DNA from: an uncultured Alphaproteobacteria bacterium
GTDB lineage: Bacteria > Pseudomonadota > Alphaproteobacteria > Methylaequorales > Methylaequoraceae
Length of the DNA: 64,000 nt
Direction of reading: 5' to 3'
Assembly: GCA_902537615.1 (NCBI GenBank)
Contig: CACBBU010000004.1
Location: forward strand, 1-64,000
Shown: piece after piece, positions 1 through 9,087 of the stretch
How the letters are laid out: every line of letters starts with the position of its first letter
Numbering within the stretch: the first letter of the stretch is position 1
Translations under genes and position numbers: made by a program
The notes under the pieces: generated by a model
What the model was told of the DNA's origin: nothing
The model's database searches: none
Seen by the model: only the letters and a program-made list of their open reading frames with translations

Positions 1-335
1 TTATTTAAATTTTTATCATCTAGAATTTCATCTGACAAATTTTTTTTTCTCTTCATTCTTTTTTCAAAAACCATTTCATAAGAAATCAGCAATAAAAAAA
101 TACCACCAACTATTTGAAAGGAGTTGATTGATATTCCCATAAACATCAAAAAAATATTCCCAAAAAATAAAAAAAATGTTAACACAGATGATGATATTAG
201 AAAAACCATTACAGAAAGTTTTAGTGTTTTTTTTGAATCAATTTTAGACGTAAGAACCACGAACAAAGGAATTAAGGATAAAGGGTCTATAGCAACAAAT
301 GTTTTTAACAAATTTTGAAAAAAAATATCATGCAT
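1..335 (-). CDS. MarC-family integral membrane protein, partial (C-terminus beyond window edge)
   Basis: Reading the minus strand from an ATG at 335 gives 111 open codons to the left edge. The protein is very hydrophobic. An FVAIDPLSLIPLF segment near residues 14-26, an FLFFGN...GISINSFQIVGG stretch and LLLISYEMVF are typical of the MarC/YhgN family of six-helix inner-membrane proteins, whose substrate is unsettled. About half of the usual 200 residues is present. The 5' end overlaps the 5' end of divergent trhO by up to about 20 bp, so the two genes share their start region. The plus-strand open frame at 124-318 is the shadow of this gene. Confidence 0.8.
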   Translation of the reverse strand, partial: MHDIFFQNLLKTFVAIDPLSLIPLFVVLTSKIDSKKTLKLSVMVFLISSSVLTFFLFFGNIFLMFMGISINSFQIVGGIFLLLISYEMVFEKRMKRKKNLSDEILDDKNLN

Positions 336-1245
336 AAAAAAACAGAATTTCAAGTAATATCATTCTATGAATTTATTAATCTTAACAGGATTGAGCAACT
401 AAAATCTGAACTCATTAATTTTCTAAAAAAAACAAAAGCTAAAGGAACCATTCTTTTAGCTAAAGAGGGCCTTAATGGAACAGTATCAATAAAAAAAATC
501 TACAGTCTTAAATTTAAAAATTTTATAAATAAAATTTTGAATAAAAAAGTTTTTTTTTAAAACTCACAATTACTATGATCATGTCTTTTTAAGGCTAAAA
601 GTTAAAATCAAATCTGAAATAATAAGAATGGGACAAAAAAATATTTATCCTAATGAAGATACAGGGCTCCGAATTACTCCTCAAAAATGGGATGAATTAA
701 TATATGATAATAATACTCTATTAATTGATACCAGAAATACTTATGAATCAAAAATCGGTACATTTAAAGGTTCAATATTAGTAAACTCATCCAATTTCTC
801 AGAGTTTCCTGAGTGGGTTAAGAAAAATGAAAAAAAAATAAAGAACAAGAAAATTGCTATGTTCTGTACTGGAGGAGTAAGGTGTGAAAAAGCAAGCAGT
901 TATCTTAGAAAAATTGGTTTTAAAAATGTTTTTCAACTTGAGGGAGGTATAATTTCGTATTTTGAAAAAACAAAAAATAAAAGTAAAAATTGGGTAGGTG
1001 AATGTTTTGTTTTTGATGAAAGAGTATCTATTAACGAAAATTTGTCTAAAGGAAATTATGATCAGTGCTTTGCATGCCGAACACCAATAAATAATAAAGA
1101 AAAAAACTCTGTTATGTTTAGAAAAGGAGTTTCATGCCCAAATTGTTATGAAACGACTACAACAAAACAAAAAAAAGGATTTGAAGAAAGAAGTAAACAA
1201 ATTTCGTTAGCAAAGAAAAAAGGAATTATACATATAGGAGGCTAA
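315..1245 (+). pseudogene. trhO: tRNA uridine(34) hydroxylase TrhO (rhodanese family), interrupted by a one-base frameshift
   Basis: Two adjacent frames together make a full TrhO (YceA-like), the enzyme that makes 5-hydroxyuridine at the tRNA wobble base. The first (315-560, or from ATG 330) carries the N-terminal ferredoxin-like part with GTILLAKEGLNGTVS. The second (628-1245) carries the rhodanese domain with LIDTRNTYE, the catalytic loop FCTGGVRCEKAS and a C-terminal Cys cluster (CFAC...CPNC). Bases 559-627 in the second frame encode the expected link (DHVFLRLKVKI-like), so nothing is missing except phase. The break is a run of nine T at 550-558; eight T would restore one frame. It may be a true mutation, slippage or a sequencing error. 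Its stop overlaps the convergent neighbour by 4 bp. Confidence 0.8.
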
Positions 1246-2318
1246 TCATTACCAACTCTTGGAATAGAATACTTTTTCATTTTTTCGATCAAGGTTGTAC
1301 GATTTATTTTTAGACTTTTTGATGCAGAGGTAACTGAACCATCATTTTTTTTTAGCGCACCTTCAATTAAAATGCATTCTACTTCACTTAGGTGCCTTCT
1401 AAGATCAATTTTTTCCAAGTAATCAAACCAGCTCTTATAGTTATTAGGGTGAGGTAGAGAATTGTTGTTTGTATCAGTTTCTTTTTTTAAATTTTCAGTA
1501 TTAGTTAATTCTGAGGTCATTTCCCAAACATAATTACTTTCCTCTTTAAAATCTGGTAAATTTATTCTAAGAAGATTTTCTCTGATATTTTTTGCATTAA
1601 TTTTTTTATTAGCAAAAATAATTGAAGCTCTTTCAATTAAATTTTTTAGTTCCCTTACATTTCCTGGCCAAATATATTCTTTAAGAGCAGACACTGCTGA
1701 ATCGTCAAATATCGGTAGATTGTTGTTATTATCTTTGCCTATTTCCTCAAGTATATAGTTTAATAACTCTGGTATATCATCCTTACGCTCTGCAAGTGTT
1801 GGTATTTCAATTGGAAAAACATTAATTCTATAAAATAAATCGGCTCGAAAAAGTCCATCCTCTATTTTTTTTTCAATATTTTGATGGGTGGCACAAATTA
1901 ATCTTAAATTCAATTTTATTTCTCCTTTACCACCGACCCTCTGAATTGTTTTTGTTTCAATAGCCCTGAGTAATTTTGCTTGAAGTGACATTGGCATATC
2001 TCCAATTTCATCTAAAAAAAGAGTTCCTTCATTTGATGCTTCAAATCTTCCTTCTTTTTTAGAATCAGCGCCTGTAAAGGCACCTTTTTCGTGGCCAAAC
2101 AACTCTGATTCTAATAGTTCAGATGGAATAGCAGCACAATTTACATTTATTAGTGCACCCTTTCGATTTGAAGTCGCATGAATCGCTCTTGCTACAACAT
2201 CTTTTCCACAGCCTGTTTCGCCCCGGAGTAAAACAGTAGAATTTGAAATAGAAACCATGTCTACTAACTTTTTAAGTTGTTGGGTTACCTCGCAATTTCC
2301 GATAATAAATTCACTCAT
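1242..2318 (-). CDS. fleQ: FleQ-like sigma-54-dependent flagellar activator lacking the N-terminal domain
   Basis: This 358-residue enhancer-binding protein is an AAA+ ATPase plus a Fis-type helix-turn-helix. Walker A GETGCGKD is at residues 33-40, the sigma-54 contact loop GAFTGA at 79-84 and Walker B FLDEIGD near 101-107. The C-terminal HTH (about 315-355, with NRTTLIEKMKKYSI) is close to the FleQ/FlrA tail, which sets it apart from NtrC or FlbD. FleQ is normally about 490 residues; here the N-terminal receiver-like domain and the LFRSR element used for c-di-GMP binding in Pseudomonas are absent, and the AAA+ domain starts almost at the Met. A FleQ-box palindrome lies just upstream, suggesting autoregulation. 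It is divergent from the second activator gene and the fli operon. Confidence 0.85.
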   Translation of the reverse strand: MSEFIIGNCEVTQQLKKLVDMVSISNSTVLLRGETGCGKDVVARAIHATSNRKGALINVNCAAIPSELLESELFGHEKGAFTGADSKKEGRFEASNEGTLFLDEIGDMPMSLQAKLLRAIETKTIQRVGGKGEIKLNLRLICATHQNIEKKIEDGLFRADLFYRINVFPIEIPTLAERKDDIPELLNYILEEIGKDNNNNLPIFDDSAVSALKEYIWPGNVRELKNLIERASIIFANKKINAKNIRENLLRINLPDFKEESNYVWEMTSELTNTENLKKETDTNNNSLPHPNNYKSWFDYLEKIDLRRHLSEVECILIEGALKKNDGSVTSASKSLKINRTTLIEKMKKYSIPRVGND

Positions 2319-2335
2319 AATATCAATAGAAATAA

Positions 2336-2351
2336 TGTCAGAAAAATGACA
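2336..2351. promoter_or_regulatory. FleQ-box-like palindrome upstream of the FleQ-like gene
   Basis: TGTCAGAAAAATGACA is a perfect 5-bp inverted repeat with a 6-bp spacer. It matches the GTCA-N6-TGAC architecture of the Pseudomonas FleQ box as I recall it. It lies 18-33 bp in front of the FleQ-like start codon, a position suited to autorepression. A second copy of the same design is in front of rpoN at 23161-23176. The binding protein is inferred. Confidence 0.6.
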
Positions 2352-2445
2352 ATATTCAAATTGTAAAAAAAATAAAAAAAATAGGTATCTGTAAGTTATT
2401 GTATTTACTAATAAAAATAAAAATAAAAAAAAATCTTTTATGGTT

Positions 2446-2460
2446 TGGTAAGTTTCTTGC
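2446..2460 (+). promoter_or_regulatory. Sigma-54 promoter (-24/-12) for the HTH-less activator and fliE operon
   Basis: TGGTA-N6-TTGC matches the -24/-12 consensus with correct GG-to-GC spacing. Transcription would start near 2472, giving a leader of about 20 bases before ATG 2491/2494. Confidence 0.7.
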
Positions 2461-2490
2461 TTTTGTTACTCCAAATACAATTAAAGGTTT

Positions 2491-3642
2491 ATGATGAAAG
2501 ATATATATATTATTAAAGATTTTTTTGAAAAGTCAGATGAGCTTTTTAAATTTTTAAAAAATAAGAGTTGTAATGTAAGTTTAATAGAAAAAAAAGAAAC
2601 TCTTAATTTAGAAAAAAATAAGTCCACTATTATTTGCTCAAAAAAATTTCAAGAGAATATTGGGGGGAAATCAGAAATTTTAAAAACCTCTAGAAAGATA
2701 GGTTGTACTAACGTAATCATCCTTGATAATTCTGATGTTAAATACTCAATTTTTAGCGAACTAGGTGGGGCTTATTTAATAATTTCTTTTTCACAATTTG
2801 ATAACGTAATCAACGAAATTATTTTTCAAGCTATTCAATCAGAAAAATATAGTTTTTCAGATCCAAAAACAGAAAATCTAATAAACCTGGCAAAAAAAGT
2901 TGCAGAAACAGATGTCACAGTTTTTATTCATGGCCCAACAGGAACAGGTAAAGAAGTTATATCTAGTTTTATACATCAAAACTCAAAAAGAGAAGAAAAA
3001 CCTTTTGTAGCAATTAACTGCGCTGCAATTCCTGAAAATATGTTAGAGGCTATGCTTTTTGGACACGAAAAAGGTGCATTCACCGGAGCTTCATCAGCTA
3101 ACAAAGGAATTTTTCGTGCAGCTGATAGTGGAACATTATTATTGGATGAAATCTCTGAAATGCCACTCTCACTTCAGGCAAAATTATTAAGGGTTCTTCA
3201 AGAAAAAAAAGTTACACCAATAGGTGGTCAAAGAGATATAGACGTTGACGTCAGAGTGATCGCAACCACTAACAGAGATATGATAACTGAAGTTAAAGAA
3301 AAAAAGTTTCGTGAAGACCTCTACTATAGGTTGAATGTTTTCCCATTAGAGACTTTAAATTTATCAGAGCGAGCTAATGATATTATTCCAATAAGTGTTG
3401 CATTGTTGAGGCGACATACTGATTTTGATAAAATTCCTTATATAACAAAAGGTGCCCAAAAAATTTTAACAGATTATGACTGGCCTGGAAATGTTCGTGA
3501 GCTAGAAAATGTTCTTCAAAGAGCTATAGTTTTATCAGAAAATAATATAGTTGAAGAAGGAGACATTATGATTGATTTAAATAAAAACAAAAACCTTTAC
3601 CAAAATTTTAATCAACATAATGAAAAGCAGGCAATAATTTAG
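2491..3642 (+). CDS. Sigma-54 activator with degenerate receiver domain and no DNA-binding domain
   Basis: This 383-residue protein has an N-terminal receiver-like region (about 1-110) without a recognisable phosphoacceptor Asp, then an AAA+ domain. Walker A GPTGTGKE is at 148-155, GAFTGA at 195-200, then LLLDEISEM and a C-terminal ...PGNVRELENVLQRA. It ends about 30 residues later with no helix-turn-helix, and fliE starts 22 bp downstream, so none is hidden by a frameshift. It resembles the flagellar NtrC class (FlbD/FleR/FlgR), and HTH-less members such as Helicobacter FlgR act from solution. ATG 2494 is an alternative start with better spacing to AAAGG. Its place at the head of the fli operon suggests it switches on the later flagellar sigma-54 genes. 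Confidence 0.8.
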   Translation: MMKDIYIIKDFFEKSDELFKFLKNKSCNVSLIEKKETLNLEKNKSTIICSKKFQENIGGKSEILKTSRKIGCTNVIILDNSDVKYSIFSELGGAYLIISFSQFDNVINEIIFQAIQSEKYSFSDPKTENLINLAKKVAETDVTVFIHGPTGTGKEVISSFIHQNSKREEKPFVAINCAAIPENMLEAMLFGHEKGAFTGASSANKGIFRAADSGTLLLDEISEMPLSLQAKLLRVLQEKKVTPIGGQRDIDVDVRVIATTNRDMITEVKEKKFREDLYYRLNVFPLETLNLSERANDIIPISVALLRRHTDFDKIPYITKGAQKILTDYDWPGNVRELENVLQRAIVLSENNIVEEGDIMIDLNKNKNLYQNFNQHNEKQAII

Positions 3643-3664
3643 TCTTCGTGAAAGGATACAACTT

Positions 3665-4009
3665 ATGAAACCAAATCTTAATACAGTATTTAAGCCAAAC
3701 CTAGTTAAGGCTAACAACAATCAAGAACAAATTAAAAATATTCAAGAGGGTGTAGCAAACTTAACACCCAAAATTGACGAGCAAAAAGATAATGATTTTT
3801 TAGAAAGTATTAAAAATGCAATTGGTGATGTTTCTGATGGACAACTGAAGAGTGCAGAATTGACAAAGAATTTTGAGTTGGGGTTAGAAAATGACTTAAC
3901 TAAGGTAATGATTAATCAACAATTAGCAAGTCTTGGGTTTCAAATGACACTTAACGTTAGAAATAAGGTGCTAACAGCATATAAAGATATTATGAATATG
4001 CCGGTTTAA
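3665..4009 (+). CDS. fliE: Flagellar hook-basal body complex protein FliE
   Basis: FliE joins the MS ring to the proximal rod. The 114-residue protein has a low-complexity N-terminal half. Its C-terminus, MINQQLASLGFQ...VRNKVLTAYKDIMNMPV, is the diagnostic FliE tail with the invariant final MPV. A GAAAGGA element precedes the ATG. It stands between the activator gene (22 bp) and fliF (15 bp), the usual fliE-fliF order, and is probably cotranscribed with both. Confidence 0.9.
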   Translation: MKPNLNTVFKPNLVKANNNQEQIKNIQEGVANLTPKIDEQKDNDFLESIKNAIGDVSDGQLKSAELTKNFELGLENDLTKVMINQQLASLGFQMTLNVRNKVLTAYKDIMNMPV

Positions 4010-4024
4010 TTAGTGAGGTAAAAA

Positions 4025-5761
4025 ATGGCAGAGCAAACACAAACTACAGAATTAGCAAGTAAACCCTCAACAAATTCAGGGGGAGGACTAATTTCAAATA
4101 TTGGTGACACTTTAGAAAGAATAAAAAGGTTTTCCAACGAACCTGCCGTTCAAAGATCAATTCCGGTAATGATAACTCTTTTTGTCATTTTTATTGGAAT
4201 GGTTTTTTTTATTTCTTTTAGAGAACCATCTAGAACAACTCTTTTTTCATCTCTTCCTGAACATGAAAAGTCTAGAGTAATTGATGTTTTAAGGTCAAAC
4301 GGAATAGATGTTTCAATTGATTCAACTACTGGTGAGGTGCTTGTTCCGTCACCAGAATATTACGAAGCAAAAATGAAGCTCGCTGCTGAAGGTCTTCCGA
4401 GTTCGGTCCCTCAAGGTTATGACTTGTTAGAAAAAATTCCAATGGGAACAAGTAGATCCGTTGAATTTATGAAAATGAAGCAAACACAAGAAATTGAATT
4501 AGCAAGATCAATTAATGAAATTTCTTATGTTCTTGGCGCGAGAGTCCATTTAGCTATACCTGAAAGATCAGTATTTGTTAGGGATGCAGGATCTCCAACT
4601 GCATCAGTATTTGTTAAATTGGCCGATGGAAGAGTTTTAAATAGAGAACAAGTTAGAGCCATAGTACATATAGTTTCTTCCTCAATTCCTAACATGTCAT
4701 CAGATAATGTTACTGTTGTAGATCAATATGGAAAACTTTTATCAAAACCAGAGGACGATCCAAACATTGCACTAACAGAAAAACAATTAAATCACAGAAT
4801 TAAAATTGAATCTCTTTACAGAGAGAGAATTTTATCCTTGGTTACACCAATGGTTGGAGCTGGTAATCTGACTGCCCAAGTTAATGTAGAAATGGATTTT
4901 GCCAATACACAGGTAACAGAAGAAACATTTGATCCAGAGAGTATTTCTACAAGAAGTGAGCAAAATAGTGCAGATGAATCAACTGATAGACCAGCAAGAG
5001 GTGTTCCAGGTGCTGTAGCAAACCAGGCGCCTTTAGCTGCAGATCTTCAAATTGACACGCCAACTGAGGGAACTGAACAAGAATTCAAACAAAGATCAAC
5101 ATCAAATGTTAGAAACTACGAGGTTAGTAAGAAACTGAGTACAACAATTGGACAGATCGGAAAAATTAGAAAAGTCAAAACGGCAGTACTGGTAAAAAAT
5201 AAAATTATTCAGACTCCTGAAGGAACTATTACTGAACCATTAAGCGATGAAGAAAAAGAAAAAATATCATCATTGGTAAAAGAGGCTGTTGGCTTTAACG
5301 GTGATAGAGGCGACAGCATAGTTGTCACCAGTGGAGAATTTATTGAAGAACTAGAAGTCATAGTAACAAAATGGTACGAACAAGCATGGTTTCAAAATAT
5401 AGCAGGACAAATTTCAACTGTTTTAATCTTAGCAATTATAACTTTTGGAGCTCTTAAACCTTTACTAAACAGAATCCTCGTGCCATCAGCTGGTGTCGCC
5501 GGAGCAGGTGGACCTGGTGGTGCAATCTCAGAGGCTGATTTAGAGGCTGAAGAAGAAGGAGAGGTTGAAGTTCAAGAAGGAGAGTCATTAGAAGATATTA
5601 AAGCTAAATTAAAGCCTAAAAAAGCTGCTATTTCTGCAGAGATGCTTGATACAGCTAATACTTATGATGATAAAGTTGCAGTTATAAGAATGATTGTCGG
5701 AGATGAGGCTGGAAAAGTTTCAAATGTATTTAGACAATTAATGAAAAAAGATGCACTATAA
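4025..5761 (+). CDS. fliF: Flagellar MS-ring protein FliF
   Basis: FliF forms the membrane MS ring and C-ring platform. At 578 residues it has family length. A first membrane helix near 45-65 (VMITLFVIFIGMVFFI) is followed by the YscJ/FliF ring-building domains with SVFVRDAGSPTASVFVKL. A variable periplasmic segment comes next, then a second helix near 455-475 (ISTVLILAIITFGALKPLL). A cytoplasmic tail, acidic near 500-525, carries the C-terminal FliG-binding end. The gene is 15 bp after fliE and 23 bp before fliG. Confidence 0.95.
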   Translation: MAEQTQTTELASKPSTNSGGGLISNIGDTLERIKRFSNEPAVQRSIPVMITLFVIFIGMVFFISFREPSRTTLFSSLPEHEKSRVIDVLRSNGIDVSIDSTTGEVLVPSPEYYEAKMKLAAEGLPSSVPQGYDLLEKIPMGTSRSVEFMKMKQTQEIELARSINEISYVLGARVHLAIPERSVFVRDAGSPTASVFVKLADGRVLNREQVRAIVHIVSSSIPNMSSDNVTVVDQYGKLLSKPEDDPNIALTEKQLNHRIKIESLYRERILSLVTPMVGAGNLTAQVNVEMDFANTQVTEETFDPESISTRSEQNSADESTDRPARGVPGAVANQAPLAADLQIDTPTEGTEQEFKQRSTSNVRNYEVSKKLSTTIGQIGKIRKVKTAVLVKNKIIQTPEGTITEPLSDEEKEKISSLVKEAVGFNGDRGDSIVVTSGEFIEELEVIVTKWYEQAWFQNIAGQISTVLILAIITFGALKPLLNRILVPSAGVAGAGGPGGAISEADLEAEEEGEVEVQEGESLEDIKAKLKPKKAAISAEMLDTANTYDDKVAVIRMIVGDEAGKVSNVFRQLMKKDAL

Positions 5762-5784
5762 CATTACATATAAAGGAAAAGTTA

Positions 5785-6834
5785 ATGGCTGAAAAAGAAA
5801 AAAAAGACGCAAATAATGAAGAAGATTTGTCACCTTATGATAGACTTACAAGTACTCAAAAATGTGCAATCTTAATGATGCTTTTAGGTGAAGAAGAGGC
5901 ATCTGAGATACTAAAAAACCTTGGTCCCAAGGAAGTTCAACAGCTAGGAAAGGAAATGTACAATGTCCAAGGCCTAGACCAAGAAACAGTCAACAGAGTT
6001 TTAGACGAGTTTTTAGCAATTATAAAAACTCAAACTGATTTAGGTATGGGTTCATCTAATTATATTAGAAATGTAATGACAAAAGCTCTTGGTGAAAACA
6101 AAGCACAATCAGTTTTAGGAAGAATAACGCCTACAGAAAGCGATAAACCAATTGAAATTTTAGATTGGATGGATGCAAGGTCAGTTGCAGAATTAATTTC
6201 TGATGAACACCCACAAATCATGTCACTCATTATCTCATATTTGGAACCAGGAACAGCAGCAGATGTTCTGGTTCTTCTCCCTGAGGACGTTCAATCTGAC
6301 ATAATTCATAGAATTGCAACCTTAGAAACTGTTCAACCAGACGCTCTAGAAGAACTTGAAAAAGTAATGCAACTAAAATTCAAAACCAATACATCATTGA
6401 GAGCTTCATCTGTGGGAGGAGTAAAAGCGGCTGCTGGAATTATGAACTTTACAAAACAAAATATGGAGCAAAGAGTCATTAAAGCACTTGGAGAAAAAGA
6501 TAGACACTTGGCTAAAGAGATACAAGAAAGCATGTTTACTTTTGAAACTTTAATTTTAATGGACGACAGAAGTATGCAGACACTTCTGAGAAATGTCGAT
6601 CAAGAAATTCTTATTATTGCTTTAAAAGGAACAGACGATGAATTGAAGGAAAAGATATTTAACTGTATGTCTCAAAGGGCTGCAGCCAATATTAAAGACG
6701 AAATGGAGGTTTTAGGACCAATCAGATTAACAGAAGTTCAAGAAGCACAAAAAGCAGTTATAAATGTAGCGAGAACTATGTCTGATGAAGGTACCATCGT
6801 TCTTGCTGGTAGAGGTGGAGACGACTTTGTATGA
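5785..6834 (+). CDS. fliG: Flagellar motor switch protein FliG
   Basis: FliG is the C-ring rotor protein that touches the stator. The 349-residue protein shows the N-terminal FliF-binding part (LTSTQKCAILMMLLGEEEA). The middle domain carries the EHPQ motif (SDEHPQIMSLIISYL). The C-terminal torque domain has the charged helix LMDDRSMQTLLRNVD, with residues that pair with MotA. A GGAAA element lies ahead of ATG 5785, and the end overlaps fliH by 4 bp, suggesting translational coupling. It would work with the motAB products encoded 14 kb downstream. Confidence 0.95.
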   Translation: MAEKEKKDANNEEDLSPYDRLTSTQKCAILMMLLGEEEASEILKNLGPKEVQQLGKEMYNVQGLDQETVNRVLDEFLAIIKTQTDLGMGSSNYIRNVMTKALGENKAQSVLGRITPTESDKPIEILDWMDARSVAELISDEHPQIMSLIISYLEPGTAADVLVLLPEDVQSDIIHRIATLETVQPDALEELEKVMQLKFKTNTSLRASSVGGVKAAAGIMNFTKQNMEQRVIKALGEKDRHLAKEIQESMFTFETLILMDDRSMQTLLRNVDQEILIIALKGTDDELKEKIFNCMSQRAAANIKDEMEVLGPIRLTEVQEAQKAVINVARTMSDEGTIVLAGRGGDDFV

Positions 6835-7784
6835 TGCCGCTAAAAGAACAATCAATAGAAAAAAAAATTCAAGAAAAAGAAGACTCCGAAGCTTTGAAAA
6901 CTGAGGAAATACTTAGTCTTTTAAGTAAAACAAGACAAGATTTTATTAAGGATCAAGAAATTCTGGAAAAGATACCAAACTTGTTTAAAAAAAAAACTTT
7001 AATTGAATTAGCTGATAGATCTGAAAGTAAAAAATTAGAAGGCCAGAACCAAGAAAAGCCAGAAATTCAAGGAAAAGATGAAAAAAAAAAACTTAACAAT
7101 GAATTAAGTGCAGATAAAGAAGAAGAATTAGAAAAAAAAGTTGATGAAAAAAAGTATACAGAAATTGAAGCAAAAAAAATGGCTAATGACCTAGCCAAAG
7201 AATACTACAATAAAGGTTATTATTTAGGTATAAAAAAAACCAAAGAAGAGTTAGAAATGGGTGAGAAAGCACTCGCTGTAACTTTAAAAAATATTACCGA
7301 TAATATTTTTTTGACTACACCTGAGTTTTCAGAAAAAATTACTAACAAATTGAATCAAAAGATTTCAAGAGTAATTAAGGAAATAATAGGTTATGAAATT
7401 GATACAAAAACAGATTTTTTTATAAAAAAAATCACAGAATTATGTCAAATTTTTGATGAAAATAATAAAATAAACATACTATTAAATGAAAATGACTATA
7501 GTTCTGTAAATAAGTTCTGTAGTGAAAATAAAATTGATTTGAATTTTAATCTGTTAGCTGACAAAAGTCTTCAACGTGGTGATCTAAAAATAAAATCTGG
7601 GTCAATTGAAGTTTCTGAAATTATAGATGATAAAATAAAGCTCTCTGAAAGTAGCAATATCAAAAAAGAACTCAACAATTTAGAAGATAAAATTAGTATT
7701 CCGAATAAAAAAGACGATAAAAGTCTTAAAATCAATCCGCTAGAAACTTCACCAAAAAAAAAAGAAGAAAATGCTAATAGCTGA
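6831..7784 (+). CDS. fliH: Flagellar export stator/regulator protein FliH
   Basis: FliH holds the FliI ATPase in check and docks it to the C-ring. The call rests mostly on position between fliG and fliI, since FliH is poorly conserved. The 317-residue protein has a long Lys/Glu-rich N-terminal half. A region around 115-150 (AKKMANDLAKEYYNKGYYLGIKK) is typical of the FliH/YscL coiled coil, and a C-terminal domain follows. The last 50 residues form another charged tail. It overlaps fliG by 4 bp and fliI by 14 bp. Confidence 0.8.
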   Translation: MMPLKEQSIEKKIQEKEDSEALKTEEILSLLSKTRQDFIKDQEILEKIPNLFKKKTLIELADRSESKKLEGQNQEKPEIQGKDEKKKLNNELSADKEEELEKKVDEKKYTEIEAKKMANDLAKEYYNKGYYLGIKKTKEELEMGEKALAVTLKNITDNIFLTTPEFSEKITNKLNQKISRVIKEIIGYEIDTKTDFFIKKITELCQIFDENNKINILLNENDYSSVNKFCSENKIDLNFNLLADKSLQRGDLKIKSGSIEVSEIIDDKIKLSESSNIKKELNNLEDKISIPNKKDDKSLKINPLETSPKKKEENANS

Positions 7785-9087
7785 CCAAATGCTATCTACT
7801 GTTGAAAAGCTTACCTTTTCTAACATAAAGTCTTTTAAAAGTAGAATTACAAAATTTGATGGGAAAATTGTTGAATGTGACTCTTTCCCCTCACCCATTG
7901 GTACTCTTTGTAAACTACACTGTAACAATGGAACTTTTGTTACAGGAGAAATTATTGGGTTTAGAGAAAAAAAAAATCTTATTGCTATTCACGATCAAAA
8001 TGCAAATTTGGTTTCTGGTTCCTTAATTGAAGCCTCTCAAGGAAGTACAGAGATAGAAGTTGGAAAAAATATATTAGGAAGAGTAATTGATGCATTTGGG
8101 CAACCAATTGATGATGATGGACAACTTTCACTCAACGAGACCTGGCCAATCAGTGGAAAAAATATTAATCCAATGAAAAAAAATCCAATTAAAGAAACGT
8201 TAGATGTTGGAATAAAGGCGATTAATACTCTTTTCACTGTGGGGCGAGGACAAAGACTTGGTATAATTGCTGGCTCAGGAGTTGGTAAATCAATACTATT
8301 AGGGATGATGACAAAATTTACAGAAGCAGATGTAGTAGTAGTTGCTCTTATTGGTGAAAGAGGAAGGGAATTAGGAAATTTTGTTTCTGAAGTACTAAAC
8401 GATGAAACAAAAAAAAGAACAACAATTGTTGCGGTACCAGCTGATAAATCCCCTTTATTAAGAATTAAAGGTGCTGAAAGGGCAACATCCATTGCAGAAT
8501 ATTTTAGATCAAAGGGGAAAAATGTTCTTCTAATAATGGACTCTTTGACAAGAATTGCTCATGCAAAAAGAGAAGTAGGTTTAGCACTTGGAGAACAACC
8601 AACATCTAAGGGTTATCCACCATCAGTAATTTCTATGATACCTAATTTAATAGAAAGAACTGGAACCGGCTCAGGAAAGGAAGGATCTATAACAAGTTTT
8701 TATACCATCCTAGCAGACTCCGACGATACAAATGATCCTGTTGTTGATTCCGCTAGAGCTATCCTGGATGGTCACATTGTTTTATCTAGAGAATTTGCTC
8801 AATTAGGCATCTTCCCAGCGATAGATGTGAACAACTCACTAAGTAGAGTTATGAACTCTATAATTACAAAAGAACACCAAAATAAAGTAGAATTAATTAA
8901 AAAAATGTTTTCTATTTACCAAGAAAATAAAGACCTTGTTCTCATGGGTGGATATAATCAAGGACAAAACGAACAAATTGACAAAGCGTTAGATCTTTGG
9001 CCTAAAATTTGCGAACTCATTAAACAAGACTACAGAAAAAAAACTAATTTTGATGAGTGTCTTGCTATTTTAAAGAGTTTCACTTAA
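7771..9087 (+). CDS. fliI: Flagellum-specific ATPase FliI
   Basis: FliI is the hexameric ATPase of the flagellar type III export apparatus, related to the F1 beta subunit. The 438 residues match the family. Walker A GSGVGKS is at 168-174, followed by ALIGERGRE, Walker B VLLIMDSLTRIAHA and the EQPTSKGYPPSV signature of FliI/SctN ATPases. The ATG at 7771 lies inside the end of fliH (14-bp overlap), behind an AAGAAG element. fliJ starts on the next base after its stop. Confidence 0.95.
   Translation: MLIADQMLSTVEKLTFSNIKSFKSRITKFDGKIVECDSFPSPIGTLCKLHCNNGTFVTGEIIGFREKKNLIAIHDQNANLVSGSLIEASQGSTEIEVGKNILGRVIDAFGQPIDDDGQLSLNETWPISGKNINPMKKNPIKETLDVGIKAINTLFTVGRGQRLGIIAGSGVGKSILLGMMTKFTEADVVVVALIGERGRELGNFVSEVLNDETKKRTTIVAVPADKSPLLRIKGAERATSIAEYFRSKGKNVLLIMDSLTRIAHAKREVGLALGEQPTSKGYPPSVISMIPNLIERTGTGSGKEGSITSFYTILADSDDTNDPVVDSARAILDGHIVLSREFAQLGIFPAIDVNNSLSRVMNSIITKEHQNKVELIKKMFSIYQENKDLVLMGGYNQGQNEQIDKALDLWPKICELIKQDYRKKTNFDECLAILKSFT

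Noticed and set aside
124-318. Plus-strand reading frame of 64 codons
   Set aside because: It is antisense to the MarC-family protein, whose translation has clear family motifs on the minus strand.
2881-2910. Sigma-54-like TGGCA...GTTGC inside the second activator gene
   Set aside because: The GG-to-GC spacing is one base too long and it lies in coding sequence.
3643-3664. A missing helix-turn-helix of the second activator hidden by a frameshift
   Set aside because: Only 22 bp separate its stop from fliE, and no HTH-like sequence is readable in any frame there.
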